Source: Halonotius sp046719765
GTDB lineage: Archaea; Halobacteriota; Halobacteria; Halobacteriales; Haloferacaceae
Reading direction: 5' to 3'
Length of the DNA: 64,000 bases
Assembly (NCBI RefSeq): GCF_046719765.1
Contig: NZ_JABEBY010000002.1
Span: 62,001 to 126,000, forward strand
Shown here piece after piece: positions 43,022-51,802 of this stretch; position 1 is the first letter of the stretch; every line of letters begins with the position of its first letter. A program made the translations under genes and the position numbers. The notes beneath the pieces were generated by a model that was not told the origin of the DNA, did not search any database, and was given only the letters and a program-made list of their open reading frames with translations.

Positions 43022-43809
43022 TCGACGCTGCTGGACTGACCCACGAGTACCCGGATGGCACGCGAGCGATCAGCGAGGTGAGTCTCACGATCAGCGAGGG
43101 CGAACGCGTCGCCGTCGTCGGCGCGAACGGCTCGGGGAAAACGACGCTCCAACTCGCCCTCGGCGGGCTCATCGAACCCACCGCGGGGTCGGTTGAATAC
43201 TTCGGCGAGACGACCAACGCCGAGGCCGTCCGGGAGCGACTCGGCGTGTTGCTGCAGGATCCCGACGACTACCTCTTCAACACGACCGTCCGCGAGGACA
43301 TCGAGTACGGGCCGGCGCAGTTGGGCCAATCCCGCGAGACGGCCGCCTGCCGCGTCGAGACGCTCGCCGACGATCTCGGCCTCAATGGGCTTCTTGATCG
43401 CCCGCCGTTCCGGCTGTCGGGCGGCGAAAAACAGCGCGCGGCGGTGGCGAGCGTCCTCGCCTTTGATCCTGATGTGCTCCTGCTCGATGAACCGTTCGGC
43501 GCGGTCGATGCGACCTACCGCGAGCGCATCCAGCGGCGGATCGTCGACCACGAGGGGACGGTGGTGTTGTTCACCCCGTCGCTTGATCTCGTTGCGGCGA
43601 TCGCCGACCGTGTGATCCTCGTCGGGCAAAACGGGGCCATCGCTGCTGACGGTGCCGTTCGGGAGGTGGTGACCGACAGATCGCTGCTGGCCGAGCAGGG
43701 CCTGCGACCGCCGCCGACGGTGCGGCTGTTCGAGGGGATCACCACCGACGACGAGGTTCCACTGACGATCGCGGCGGCCCGACAGTCCCTGCTGAATGGT
43801 GAGTTGTAG
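43009..43809 (+). CDS. ECF transporter ATPase CbiO/NikO
   Basis: A 266-residue ATPase: Walker A GANGSGKTT, Q-loop GVLLQDPDDYLFNTTV (the ECF-type Q-x-P-D-D/Q form), signature LSGGEKQRAAVASVLAF and Walker B VLLLDEPFGAVD. The switch region reads FTPSLDLV where most relatives have a His (TxHD), so the usual catalytic His is replaced. This may be a variant or a sequence-level oddity. It is the last gene of the nickel-transport operon. Confidence 0.9.
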   Translation: MGPVIDAAGLTHEYPDGTRAISEVSLTISEGERVAVVGANGSGKTTLQLALGGLIEPTAGSVEYFGETTNAEAVRERLGVLLQDPDDYLFNTTVREDIEYGPAQLGQSRETAACRVETLADDLGLNGLLDRPPFRLSGGEKQRAAVASVLAFDPDVLLLDEPFGAVDATYRERIQRRIVDHEGTVVLFTPSLDLVAAIADRVILVGQNGAIAADGAVREVVTDRSLLAEQGLRPPPTVRLFEGITTDDEVPLTIAAARQSLLNGEL

Positions 43810-44076
43810 GAAACAGTTGCCGCCCGTGATTTCGTTTTCAGCCGGCGACTCCGTTTGAACTTGGTGATTGTTGGATGCGGGCGCGATAGTTGTCGCTCTT
43901 AAATTCATATATGTGATTTTATACGCTATTTTCTCTATTCTTTTTATTTAGTGCGTCTGAGGACAGTATTACTACACTGAAAGAAACGTTTTTATCATTG
44001 TTGTCCGAATCGCAGTTTGTTATGTCTGTTTGTTCACCAGCCACACTGCACTGGCCCACACGGAGGGAGCGAATCG
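43810..44076 (+). promoter_or_regulatory. Urease operon promoter and leader
   Basis: An AT-rich block in GC-rich DNA. It holds CAGTATTAC at 43964-43972 (identical to the nikR-nikM site), a TATA-like TTTTTATC at 43989-43996, and a Shine-Dalgarno GGAGG at 44062-44066, 10 bp before the ureB ATG. The expected transcription start is near 44020, giving a leader of about 55 bases with a ribosome site, unlike the leaderless genes around it. Confidence 0.55.
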
Positions 44077-44460
44077 ATGAGTGAGATGGTTCCCGGCGAA
44101 CTACTGACGGCCGACGAACCGGTCGAGATCAACGCCGACCGCGAGACAGCATCGGTCACCGTCGAAAACACCGGCGACCGACCCTCGCAGGTCGGCTCAC
44201 ATTTCCACTTTTTCGAGGTGAATCCGGCACTCGATTTCGACCGCGAAGCCGCCTACGGGATGCGGCTCGATATCCCGGCCGGCACGGCGATCCGGTTCGA
44301 ACCCGGCTGTGAGGAAGACGTTGACCTCGTCGCCTACGGCGGCAACCGGATTCTCAATGGGATGGGCGGTCTCGTTGAGGGCGACCTCGACGACGAGGAG
44401 ATCAAGGAAGCGGCTCTCGAACGCGCCCGCGAGCAGGGGTATATGGAGGCCAACGAATGA
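44077..44460 (+). CDS. ureB: Urease subunit beta
   Basis: A 127-residue structural subunit. Typical blocks: MVPGELLTADEPVEINADRETASVTVENTGDRPSQVGSHFHFFEVN and RLDIPAGTAIRFEPGCEEDVDLVAYGG. With UreA and UreC it forms the nickel enzyme that splits urea into ammonia and carbamate. I start at 44077 (MSEMVPGE) because of the upstream GGAGG. It overlaps ureC by 4 bp. The gene order B-C-A is the haloarchaeal form, with the gamma gene after alpha. Confidence 0.95.
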   Translation: MSEMVPGELLTADEPVEINADRETASVTVENTGDRPSQVGSHFHFFEVNPALDFDREAAYGMRLDIPAGTAIRFEPGCEEDVDLVAYGGNRILNGMGGLVEGDLDDEEIKEAALERAREQGYMEANE

Positions 44461-46169
44461 GCCGCGAACTCTCCCGAAAAGCCTACACCGATCTCTTTGG
44501 GGCAACAGAGGGCGATCGGATTCGGCTCGGCGATACGAACCTTCTTGCGGAGATCGAAAAGGATCACACGACCTACGGTGACGAGGCGGTCTTCGGCGGC
44601 GGCAAGACGATGCGTGACGGGATGGGGATGCAGCCCGGCACGACGCAGGCGGAGGGTGCCCTCGACTACGTCTACACGAACGTCGTTCTCATCGATCCCG
44701 TCCTCGGCGTCCAGAAGGGTGACCTCGGCGTTCGAGATGGCGAAGTCGCCGGCTTCGGGAAAGCCGGCAACCCCGACACGATGGACGGCGTCGACGAGAA
44801 CCTGATCATCGGCGCGAGCACCGACGCGGTACCGGCCGACGGGCTGATCGCCACGCCCGGTGCGTTCGACATCCACGTCCACTTCAACAGCAAGGAGCTG
44901 TTCGAACACGCCCTCGCAAGCGGGATCACGACGATGTTCGGCGGCGGCTACGGCGGCGGCGCGACGACCTGTACGCCCGGCCCCGAGAACATCAAACGCT
45001 TCCTCGAAGCCGCCGAGGAGTACCCGATGAACGTCGGCTTCTACGCGAAGGGCAACAGCAGCCAGCCAGAACCGATTCACGAGCAGATCGAAGCCGGTGC
45101 CTGTGGGCTCAAACTCCACGAGGACTGGGGGTCGACGCCCGCGGTCATCGACAGCGCGCTCGACGTGGCCGACGAGGAGGATGTGCAGGTCTGTATCCAC
45201 ACCGACACGCTGAACGAATCCGGCTTCGTCGAAGATACCTTCGAGGCCATCGACGGGCGGACGATCCACACCTTCCACATCGAGGGTGCCGGCGGCGGTC
45301 ACGCCCCGGACGTGCTCGAACTCATCGGCCACGACCACATGCTGCCGTCGTCGACGAACCCGTCGATGCCGTACACGGTCAACACGTTCGACGAACACCT
45401 CGATATGGTGATGGTCTGTCACCACCTGAATCCGGATGTTCCAGAAGACGTGGCATTTGCCGAGTCCAGAATCCGCTCGGAGACCATCGCCGCCGAGGAC
45501 GTGCTCCACGACATGGGCGCGATCAGCATGATGACCTCCGACTCCCAGGCGATGGGGCGGATGGCCGAGGTCATCTGCCGGACGTGGCAGACGGCCCACA
45601 AGATGAAAGCCCAGCGCGGCCCGCTGCCGGGCGACGAGGGCACCGACGCCGACAACAACCGGATCGAACGCTACATTGCGAAGTACACCATCAACCCCGC
45701 GAAGGTCGCGGGCATCGACGACTACATCGGCTCGCTGGAAACGGGCAAGATGGCCGACATCGCCCTCTGGGAGCCGGAGTTCTTCGGCATCAAACCCAAA
45801 TATGTCATCAAGAGCGGCTTCCCCGTCCACAGCGAGATGGGCGAGGCCAACGGCTCGCTGATGACCTGCGAACCCGTGATGCAACGCTCCCGGGAAGGCG
45901 CGGTCGGCAAGGCGAAAAACGCCCTGAGCACGACGTTCGTCAGCAAAGCTGCCTACGAGAACGATATCGGCGACGAACTCGATCTCGATTCGACCGTCCG
46001 CCCTGTCGAGGGAACACGGGAGGTCGGCAAATCCGACATGCTGCACAACGATTACGCACCCGACGACATCGAGATCGACGCCCAGACCTTCGAGGTCGAG
46101 GTCGACGGCGAACACGTCACTTGTGAACCGGCCGAGGAACTCCCACTCGCACAGAGGTACACGCTATGA
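44457..46169 (+). CDS. ureC: Urease subunit alpha (catalytic)
   Basis: A 570-residue amidohydrolase-fold enzyme. Nickel ligands are in place: His140 and His142 (FDIHVHF), the carbamylated Lys219 (GLKLHEDWG), His248 (CIHTDTLNE) and His274 (HTFHIEGAGGGHAPD). The flap Cys/His region MVCHHLNPDVPEDVAFAESRIR and the Asp in MTSDSQAMGR complete the site. Length is as in bacterial UreC. It overlaps ureB and ureA by 4 bp each. Confidence 0.98.
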   Translation: MSRELSRKAYTDLFGATEGDRIRLGDTNLLAEIEKDHTTYGDEAVFGGGKTMRDGMGMQPGTTQAEGALDYVYTNVVLIDPVLGVQKGDLGVRDGEVAGFGKAGNPDTMDGVDENLIIGASTDAVPADGLIATPGAFDIHVHFNSKELFEHALASGITTMFGGGYGGGATTCTPGPENIKRFLEAAEEYPMNVGFYAKGNSSQPEPIHEQIEAGACGLKLHEDWGSTPAVIDSALDVADEEDVQVCIHTDTLNESGFVEDTFEAIDGRTIHTFHIEGAGGGHAPDVLELIGHDHMLPSSTNPSMPYTVNTFDEHLDMVMVCHHLNPDVPEDVAFAESRIRSETIAAEDVLHDMGAISMMTSDSQAMGRMAEVICRTWQTAHKMKAQRGPLPGDEGTDADNNRIERYIAKYTINPAKVAGIDDYIGSLETGKMADIALWEPEFFGIKPKYVIKSGFPVHSEMGEANGSLMTCEPVMQRSREGAVGKAKNALSTTFVSKAAYENDIGDELDLDSTVRPVEGTREVGKSDMLHNDYAPDDIEIDAQTFEVEVDGEHVTCEPAEELPLAQRYTL

Positions 46170-46492
46170 AACTCTCACCCAAGGACAACGAACGACTCAC
46201 GATCTTCATGGCGGCAGAGCTCGCCAGAAAACGCAAGGAACGCGGCATCAAGCTCAACCATCCAGAGACGGTCGCCTACATCTCCGATTGGGTCTGTGAA
46301 CGCGCCCGCGAGGGCGAAAACGTCGCGGAAATACGGGAGGAGGCGACGAGCCTGCTGAGCCGGGAGGACGTGATGGAGGGCGTTCCCGAGATGGTCGATA
46401 TGGTGCAGGTTGAGCCGACGTTCCCCGATGGCACCAAACTTGTGACCGTCCATGAGCCGATCCGGGCCGACACCGAGGAGCAACTCGACTGA
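46166..46492 (+). CDS. ureA: Urease subunit gamma
   Basis: A 108-residue subunit starting MKLSPKDNERLTIFMAAELARKRKERGIKLNHPE, with the conserved VAYISDW and DVMEGVPEMVDMVQVEPTFPDGTKLVTVH. It completes the urease trimer. Its stop overlaps the ureG start by one base (TGATG). Confidence 0.97.
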   Translation: MKLSPKDNERLTIFMAAELARKRKERGIKLNHPETVAYISDWVCERAREGENVAEIREEATSLLSREDVMEGVPEMVDMVQVEPTFPDGTKLVTVHEPIRADTEEQLD

Positions 46493-47112
46493 TGGGATAC
46501 AGAGACGTGGCGAAGGTCGGCCTCGGCGGCCCCGTCGGCTCGGGGAAGACTGCCCTCGTCCAGCAACTCGTCCCGCGGCTCGACGACGCCGGCTACAACG
46601 TCGGCGTCATCGCCAACGACATCATGACACAGGAGGACGCCGAGCGACTCCAGGCGTCGTTCGCCGGCCGGATCGACGAGGAGCTCGTCGCCGGCGTCGA
46701 AACCGGTGCGTGTCCGCACACGGGTATCCGCGAAGATCCCTCGATGAACCTCGATAAGATCGACGAGTTCACTGAGGCCCACCCAGAGCTTGACGTGGTG
46801 CTCATCGAGTCCGGCGGCGACAACCTTGCGGCTACGTTTAATCCCGAACTCGCCGACTACTTCATGTTCGTCATCTCGGTCGCTGAGGGCGACGACATCC
46901 CCCGGAAGCGTGGGCCAGGCGTCACACAGGCCGATCTGCTGGTGATAAATAAGACCGATCTCGCCCCGCACGTCGATGTCGACCTCAACGTGCTGGAAGA
47001 AGACGCCGAGACGGTTCGCGGCGAGGAGCCGACGATCTTCACGAACTGCAAAGCCGAGGAGGGAATCGACGAGGTCGTTGACAGCATCGAACGGAGCGTT
47101 CTGTTCGCGTGA
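46492..47112 (+). CDS. ureG: Urease accessory GTPase UreG
   Basis: A 206-residue SIMIBI GTPase that drives nickel delivery. P-loop GGPVGSGKTALVQQL, nickel-binding CPHTG motif (TGACPHTGIREDPS), ESGGDNLAATF and the G4 NKTDLA are all seen. It works with UreE, UreF and UreD to load two nickel ions and a carbamate into UreC. Its stop overlaps ureD by 4 bp. Confidence 0.97.
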   Translation: MGYRDVAKVGLGGPVGSGKTALVQQLVPRLDDAGYNVGVIANDIMTQEDAERLQASFAGRIDEELVAGVETGACPHTGIREDPSMNLDKIDEFTEAHPELDVVLIESGGDNLAATFNPELADYFMFVISVAEGDDIPRKRGPGVTQADLLVINKTDLAPHVDVDLNVLEEDAETVRGEEPTIFTNCKAEEGIDEVVDSIERSVLFA

Positions 47113-48098
47113 GCACCGACAGCGACGGTACCGACGGCGACGTTAACACCCCCAGCGAGGCAACCGACAGCGACGCCGATGTTGCTGCCGGGAGTGACGA
47201 CCCTGCCATCCCACCGGCGTTCCGCGAATACGGCACAGAACACCTGCCGCAGTCGCCGGCGTTCGGCCACGGAAAAAACGGCGTCGCCGACCTCGTCGTC
47301 GCCCGCGAGGGCGACAACCCGACGCGGCTGATTTCGGATCTGGTGAAGGTGCCGTACCACCTGACCGGGACGCTCGACAGCGACCCGGTCGATGGGTTGA
47401 CGACGATCTGTCTACAGGATCCGACGGGTGCGGTCACCCAAGGCGACCGCCAGACGCTCTCGGTCGAGGCCCGTCCCGGCTCGCGTGCGCACGTGACGAC
47501 ACAAAGCGCGACGAAAATCCAGACGATGAAGGCAAGCTACGCCCATCTCGACGCGACACTCGTCGCCGAATCAGGGGCCCATCTCGAATACATCCCCGGG
47601 CCGACGATCCTCAACGAGGACGCCCGCTGTCTGCAGACGACGACCGTCGACGTAGCCCCGGATGCGACCGTCATCGTCGGCGACGTGTTCGTTCCGAACG
47701 GGCTGACCGACCACGAGCCGTTCAGCTTCGACCACTTCCATAGTCGGCTGGAGGCCCGTGTCGACGACACGCTGGTCTGTGCCGACGCAGTCGATCTGCG
47801 ACCGGACGAACGCGATCCACGCGATCCGGCGACCGTCGGCGAGCACGCTGTCGTCGGCACGCTATACGTCTTTGCGCCCGACAATGACGCCGACGAACTG
47901 GCCGACCGGCTGCACGACCGCCTGACCGACCACGATGTTGCGGCCGGCGCGTCAGTCCTCAAAGACGACGCGGGCGTGACCGTCCGCGTCCTCGGCGACC
48001 GGAGCGCGGACGTGACCGCGGCCGTCGAGGCCGCGTGGGACGAAGCCCGCCACACACTGCTCGGGACGGGCGCACCCCTGGAGGGTCGCGGCCGATGA
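47109..48098 (+). CDS. ureD: Urease accessory protein UreD
   Basis: A 329-residue protein with a GTG start overlapping ureG. The first 40 residues are an acidic, Thr/Ser/Asp-rich extension typical of haloarchaea. The UreD/UreH core shows KVPYHLTG, GDRQTLSVEARPGSRAHVTTQSATKIQTMK and LEYIPGPTILNEDARC. UreD binds the apo-urease and UreF to form the nickel-loading complex. Confidence 0.93.
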   Translation: MSTDSDGTDGDVNTPSEATDSDADVAAGSDDPAIPPAFREYGTEHLPQSPAFGHGKNGVADLVVAREGDNPTRLISDLVKVPYHLTGTLDSDPVDGLTTICLQDPTGAVTQGDRQTLSVEARPGSRAHVTTQSATKIQTMKASYAHLDATLVAESGAHLEYIPGPTILNEDARCLQTTTVDVAPDATVIVGDVFVPNGLTDHEPFSFDHFHSRLEARVDDTLVCADAVDLRPDERDPRDPATVGEHAVVGTLYVFAPDNDADELADRLHDRLTDHDVAAGASVLKDDAGVTVRVLGDRSADVTAAVEAAWDEARHTLLGTGAPLEGRGR

Positions 48099-48760
48099 AA
48101 CGCGTCGATGGCGTCGTTGGCAGCGTCAACAATGACCCCGAGCTCGCCGCCGAGATCGACGCCCACGAGCAGGCGGGTACGCTGGAGACGGTCGTGCTCG
48201 ACGACACCGAACGGCAGCGATCTCGGCTCCGCGTGACGACCGATGCGGGCACCGATCTCGGCGTGCTCGTCGACCAGCCGGAACTCGTCGCTGGCGACGT
48301 GCTGCTGTGCAACGACGACCGCGCCGTCGTCGTCGCGTTTGAGGAGCGAGAGGCGTTCGTCATCGAGTTCCCGGCCGCCGAGGCGGCAGTCTCGACAGGG
48401 GTTGAACTCGGCCACCGGATCGGTAACCAACACTGGGATATCGCCGTCGACGGCGCGACGATCTACATCCCGGTCGAAGCCGACCGCGCGATCATCGAGG
48501 ACGTGTTGGGTTCCTATATTCCAGAGAGGGCGACGACGCGCTACGAGATTGTCGACGCCGATCGATTTATCCAGGGTGACGACGACACCGCCGCAGCCGA
48601 CAACGGCGTCGATCACGACCACGCTGGCGAGCAGGGCCACGACAATCACGACCACGAGCATGAACACAGCCACGACCATGGCCACTCACACGACGATACT
48701 CACGATCACGACCACGCCGACTCGGCGACCGCGACAGCCTCGGAGGGTGAGCCGCGATGA
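48095..48760 (+). CDS. ureE: Urease accessory nickel chaperone UreE
   Basis: A 221-residue metallochaperone. The N-terminal peptide-binding domain (about 1-80) is followed by the UreE metal domain with GHRIGNQHWDIAVDGATIYIPV (the conserved GNxHW region). The last 50 residues are rich in His, Asp and Glu (DHDHAGEQGHDNHDHEHEHS and more), a nickel-storing tail. UreE passes nickel to UreG. It overlaps ureD and ureF by 4 bp. Confidence 0.95.
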   Translation: MKRVDGVVGSVNNDPELAAEIDAHEQAGTLETVVLDDTERQRSRLRVTTDAGTDLGVLVDQPELVAGDVLLCNDDRAVVVAFEEREAFVIEFPAAEAAVSTGVELGHRIGNQHWDIAVDGATIYIPVEADRAIIEDVLGSYIPERATTRYEIVDADRFIQGDDDTAAADNGVDHDHAGEQGHDNHDHEHEHSHDHGHSHDDTHDHDHADSATATASEGEPR

Positions 48761-49473
48761 CCTCGTCTGAGGCGTTGCTGACGGCGTTGCGGCTCTCGGA
48801 TTCGATGCTGCCGGTCGGCACTTACACCGCTTCCTACGGCGTCGAACAGTACCTCAACGAGGGCGAGATCGACACCGCCGACGAGCTCGGCGACCTCATC
48901 GCCGGCTATCTCCGTGGGGTGATCGGCCCCGCCGAGATCGTCGCGCTCGGTCACGCTCACCGCTCGGCGGCAGCTGGCGATCTCGACGGCGTGCTCGCGG
49001 CCGACGAACGCCTCGCGGCGGCGACGCTGCCGGCGGAGTTCCGCGACAGCTCGACGAAAGCCGGCGGGAAACTGCTGGAACTCCTTGATGAAATTGACGA
49101 CGGCCCGTTTGCTGCCGCCGAGACGACCGGGCTGCTCGGCGAGTACACGGACGCCTGCGAGGCTGGTCGCGCCGAGGGCCACTACCCGGTCGTTCTCGGC
49201 GTCGTCTGCCAGCAGGCCGGTCTCGACTGCCGGGAGGCCGCACTGGTGAGCGCCTACGGCTCGGTTACCGGGCTGCTTGGCGCGGCCCAGCGGCTCGGTC
49301 GGTTCGGCCACACCGCCATTCAAGCGCAGTTGTCGACGCTGTTTCCGGTGATCGAGGAGGTCTGTGAGCAGTATTACGACGCCGAGCTGACAGCGATGTG
49401 TTCGTTCGCGCCGCTGGCCGACGTGCGAGGGATGGCACACGAACGTGCGGATCGGCGGCTCTTCATGAGCTAA
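48757..49473 (+). CDS. ureF: Urease accessory protein UreF
   Basis: A 238-residue all-helical protein: LLTALRLSDSMLPVGTYTASYGVEQYL at the start, PVVLGVVCQQAGLDCREAALVSAYGSVTGLLGAAQRLG in the middle. UreF bridges UreD and UreG in the activation complex. It is the last gene of the urease operon. A nine-T run follows 27 bp after the stop. Confidence 0.95.
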   Translation: MTSSEALLTALRLSDSMLPVGTYTASYGVEQYLNEGEIDTADELGDLIAGYLRGVIGPAEIVALGHAHRSAAAGDLDGVLAADERLAAATLPAEFRDSSTKAGGKLLELLDEIDDGPFAAAETTGLLGEYTDACEAGRAEGHYPVVLGVVCQQAGLDCREAALVSAYGSVTGLLGAAQRLGRFGHTAIQAQLSTLFPVIEEVCEQYYDAELTAMCSFAPLADVRGMAHERADRRLFMS

Positions 49474-49499
49474 CGGTCGGCAGCCTCGGTGCTGTCGCA

Positions 49500-49508
49500 T
49501 TTTTTTTT
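49500..49508 (+). terminator. Poly-T terminator after ureF
   Basis: Nine consecutive T, 27 bp downstream of the ureF stop, in otherwise GC-rich DNA. T-runs are the main archaeal termination signal, so this is the likely end of the urease operon transcript. Confidence 0.6.
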
Positions 49509-49753
49509 CCGATCCGGAAGCGTGGGTTCTTACTGTCCCACAGCAAAGCCCCGATGGTGGCTATGATGACAGTTACCCCCACCGAGCCCCGTGTGACGAG
49601 GGATTATCCTGAGCCACCGTTACTACTTAGCCCACCATCGAACCGCCAGTAGTCAGCCATGTACTGCCATCACCCCCGGTGCGTGAGCCCTGTTTGAGTG
49701 AGTTTCAAATTTTGGGAATCCACGTGCCGATCTTATATGTGACACAGCTATGC
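49509..49753. other. Intergenic region with promoter of a small membrane gene
   Basis: About 245 bp with no supported gene. The right end contains TTATAT (49733-49738), about 25 bp before the ATG of the next gene, a probable TATA box for a leaderless transcript. Nothing else is seen. Confidence 0.4.
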
Positions 49754-49759
49754 ATGGAT

Positions 49760-50008
49760 ATGAGCGACCACCAGTCACAAACACCGGACAGCCGCATGGA
49801 TCTTCTGTTCAACGCCATCGGGATCGCGCTGGTCGGCCTTTCGGCGGTCGTCCTTGGCGCAATTCTCTACACCATCCTTGGCGGCTTGTCTGGACTCGAT
49901 AGCGTCAATCCAGCCATCTTCGGGACGATCCTCTTTTCTGGACTTGTCGGTGTCGCTGCATGGCTCACCAAACGGGTCACCGACCGGTCGACAGCGCGAA
50001 CAGTCTAA
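49760..50008 (+). CDS. Small two-helix membrane protein
   Basis: An 82-residue protein starting MSDHQSQTPDSRMDLLFNAI, with helices at about 14-36 and 47-66 and a basic tail. Three ATGs lie close together (49750 in another frame, 49754 and 49760 in frame); the distance from the TATA-like TTATAT favours 49760. It is convergent with the YgaP-like gene 6 bp away. Function unknown. Confidence 0.65.
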   Translation: MSDHQSQTPDSRMDLLFNAIGIALVGLSAVVLGAILYTILGGLSGLDSVNPAIFGTILFSGLVGVAAWLTKRVTDRSTARTV

Positions 50009-50013
50009 CCGGC

Positions 50014-50229
50014 CTATCGCTGGCAGGTGTTGATACCTAACAGCCGGTGTAGCAGGCAGAACTGCGTGACCCCGGTTCCGAAGACAACGAGTCCGACCGC
50101 AAGCAGTGCGGCCCCGACGGCGGTGCCCACGGGAACGAACTGTAGTAGCCCCAAGATCCCAACAAGCGCGACAATAGGGCCGCCAACGAGGCGGGCCGTC
50201 CGATCGAAGCCACCGACGTTTTGTTCCAT
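50014..50229 (-). CDS. YgaP-like (DUF2892) membrane protein
   Basis: A 71-residue protein MEQNVGGFDRTARLVGGPIV with two membrane helices and the family ending LGINTCQR. This matches the DUF2892/YgaP transmembrane family, whose start N-V-G-x2-D-R-x2-R and Cys-containing close are conserved. Bacterial relatives are often fused to rhodanese domains and linked to sulfur metabolism; here it is stand-alone. Confidence 0.85.
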   Translation of the reverse strand: MEQNVGGFDRTARLVGGPIVALVGILGLLQFVPVGTAVGAALLAVGLVVFGTGVTQFCLLHRLLGINTCQR

Positions 50230-50391
50230 ACGATAACTTTGTTCCCTGCTGGTAAAACGGTTGTGTGTTAGTCAAACAATAGTACGGGCTGGATTCTTCA
50301 ACACCCGCGCCAGCAACGCAGACACGTACTGCACAGTTTGTCACTCACACTCGATGCTGCGCGCTGCACCCACTGCTGCAGTGACGCTGTC

Positions 50392-51633
50392 TCAGTGGCT
50401 CGTCGTCGACGCCGCCGGCCGCCACTCGGCATTTGAGCGGTGTTGGGCGGCGACGAGTTCGATCCCGCGTTGATCCAACAACCCATTCTCGGTGAGGACA
50501 CCCTCGATGAGATCACCGGGTGTCAGATCGAACTGTGGATTGGCGACCGTGAGATCGGCCGCACCATCATAGATCTCCTCGGGCGGCCCTTCATCGGGGT
50601 GGAATGTATCGTCCTTCGAAACCTTATCGCGTGCCGTCACAACATAGACCGGCACATCGGCCGCCTCGGCGGCGAGTGCCAGCCCGCGTGTGCCGGCCTT
50701 GTTGACGACATCGCCGGTCGGGAGGATCGTGTCGGCTCCAATGAGGACGGCCCCGAACTCCTCGCGGGCCAGCACCGACGCTAACGCGGCATCGGTCGTC
50801 ACTGTCACGTCGACACCGTCGGCAGCGAGGGCCTCAGCGAGGTCAATCCCCTCGCGGTTTGGCCGGGCCTCACCGATGGTAACCGGCGCGTCAAGTTCGA
50901 GCAGTGCGTCTTTGACTGTTCCAGACCACGACAGCGTTGCGATCGGCCCGGAGAGCCGGTCGGCGGCGGTTGCGGCCGCGGCGGCGTCGGCATCGAGGGC
51001 AGCGTCCATCTCCTCGATTGCGCGGTCGTGGACGGCCGCTGGCGACTGCTCGGCACTGTTCATCACGCGGTTGACGCGGTTGGCAAGCACCGCCATGCTC
51101 GGTTGAGCGGCTTGCAGATCGGCAGCGACATCGGCCAGCGCGTCCCAGTCGTCGACGACGGCGGCTCGGTCACGAAGCACCTCCAGGGCGCGGATCGACA
51201 GCGCGGCCGAGCCATGGGCGGTGTCGGCGGCGATCGTCTCCGGCGAGGGGGCGATCTGCTGGTAGGCTTCCCAGAGCCCGGGGACGGTCTCGCGCTCGAC
51301 GATCGCGGTTGGCGTCGTCCACTCGGTGTCGGCAACGTCGGCAAGCCCCGTGAGGTCGCGGCTCGGGGCGTTGAAACAGAACGGGTAGTGGGTGCGTTCC
51401 TCGCCGTCGCGGCTGACGGTCACCGGCTCACCCGCGGAGGCCAGCGGCACCTCCGGGTTTCCGGTCGCCTCGCGGACGAGGCTGCGGGCTTCCGTTGCGG
51501 CGGCCGCCGAGCCGCCCGCCGAGGGCGCAGACAGCCCGTCCCATCGGCCGGGATCAGTGTCGGCGTCGGCTGCCCGTTGGGTCAACAGCACCGCACCACG
51601 GTGTTTGAGGAAGGTGGTGACGACGTGTGTCAT
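50392..51633 (-). CDS. NUDIX-like domain fused to eIF2B/ribose-1,5-bisphosphate isomerase-like domain
   Basis: A 413-residue soluble protein. Residues 1-130 resemble a NUDIX hydrolase (VVTTFLKHRGAVLLTQRAADADTDPGRWDGLSA, later YPFCFNAPS), but the NUDIX box AEARSLVREATG lacks the usual REXXEE acidic residues, so hydrolysis is doubtful. Residues about 140-413 are an eIF2B-alpha-type fold with GxxxNxxGT-like loops (PTGDVVNKAGTRGLALAA) and the final FDLTPGDLIEGVLTENG. Relatives include ribose-1,5-bisphosphate isomerase of the archaeal AMP pathway. The fusion suggests a sugar-phosphate or nucleotide function that I cannot specify. Confidence 0.82.
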   Translation of the reverse strand: MTHVVTTFLKHRGAVLLTQRAADADTDPGRWDGLSAPSAGGSAAAATEARSLVREATGNPEVPLASAGEPVTVSRDGEERTHYPFCFNAPSRDLTGLADVADTEWTTPTAIVERETVPGLWEAYQQIAPSPETIAADTAHGSAALSIRALEVLRDRAAVVDDWDALADVAADLQAAQPSMAVLANRVNRVMNSAEQSPAAVHDRAIEEMDAALDADAAAAATAADRLSGPIATLSWSGTVKDALLELDAPVTIGEARPNREGIDLAEALAADGVDVTVTTDAALASVLAREEFGAVLIGADTILPTGDVVNKAGTRGLALAAEAADVPVYVVTARDKVSKDDTFHPDEGPPEEIYDGAADLTVANPQFDLTPGDLIEGVLTENGLLDQRGIELVAAQHRSNAEWRPAASTTSH

Positions 51634-51802
51634 CAGTCATGCTTGGGGCCCCACCATACTATGCTTTCCATCTCTCTGATTTCCGAGAGGTTGTCGCCGC
51701 CGGAACGCCTAGCCCCAGCCATCGGAACGCCCGTTCCCACCCATCACCGGTGCGTTCGACCCCTATGGCCGGCCTTTTTAGCCCACACCCCCACCGGATC
51801 GT

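Noticed and set aside
44334..46115. A 593-codon open frame antisense to ureC
   Set aside because: Shadow of a highly conserved urease gene; no recognisable protein features.
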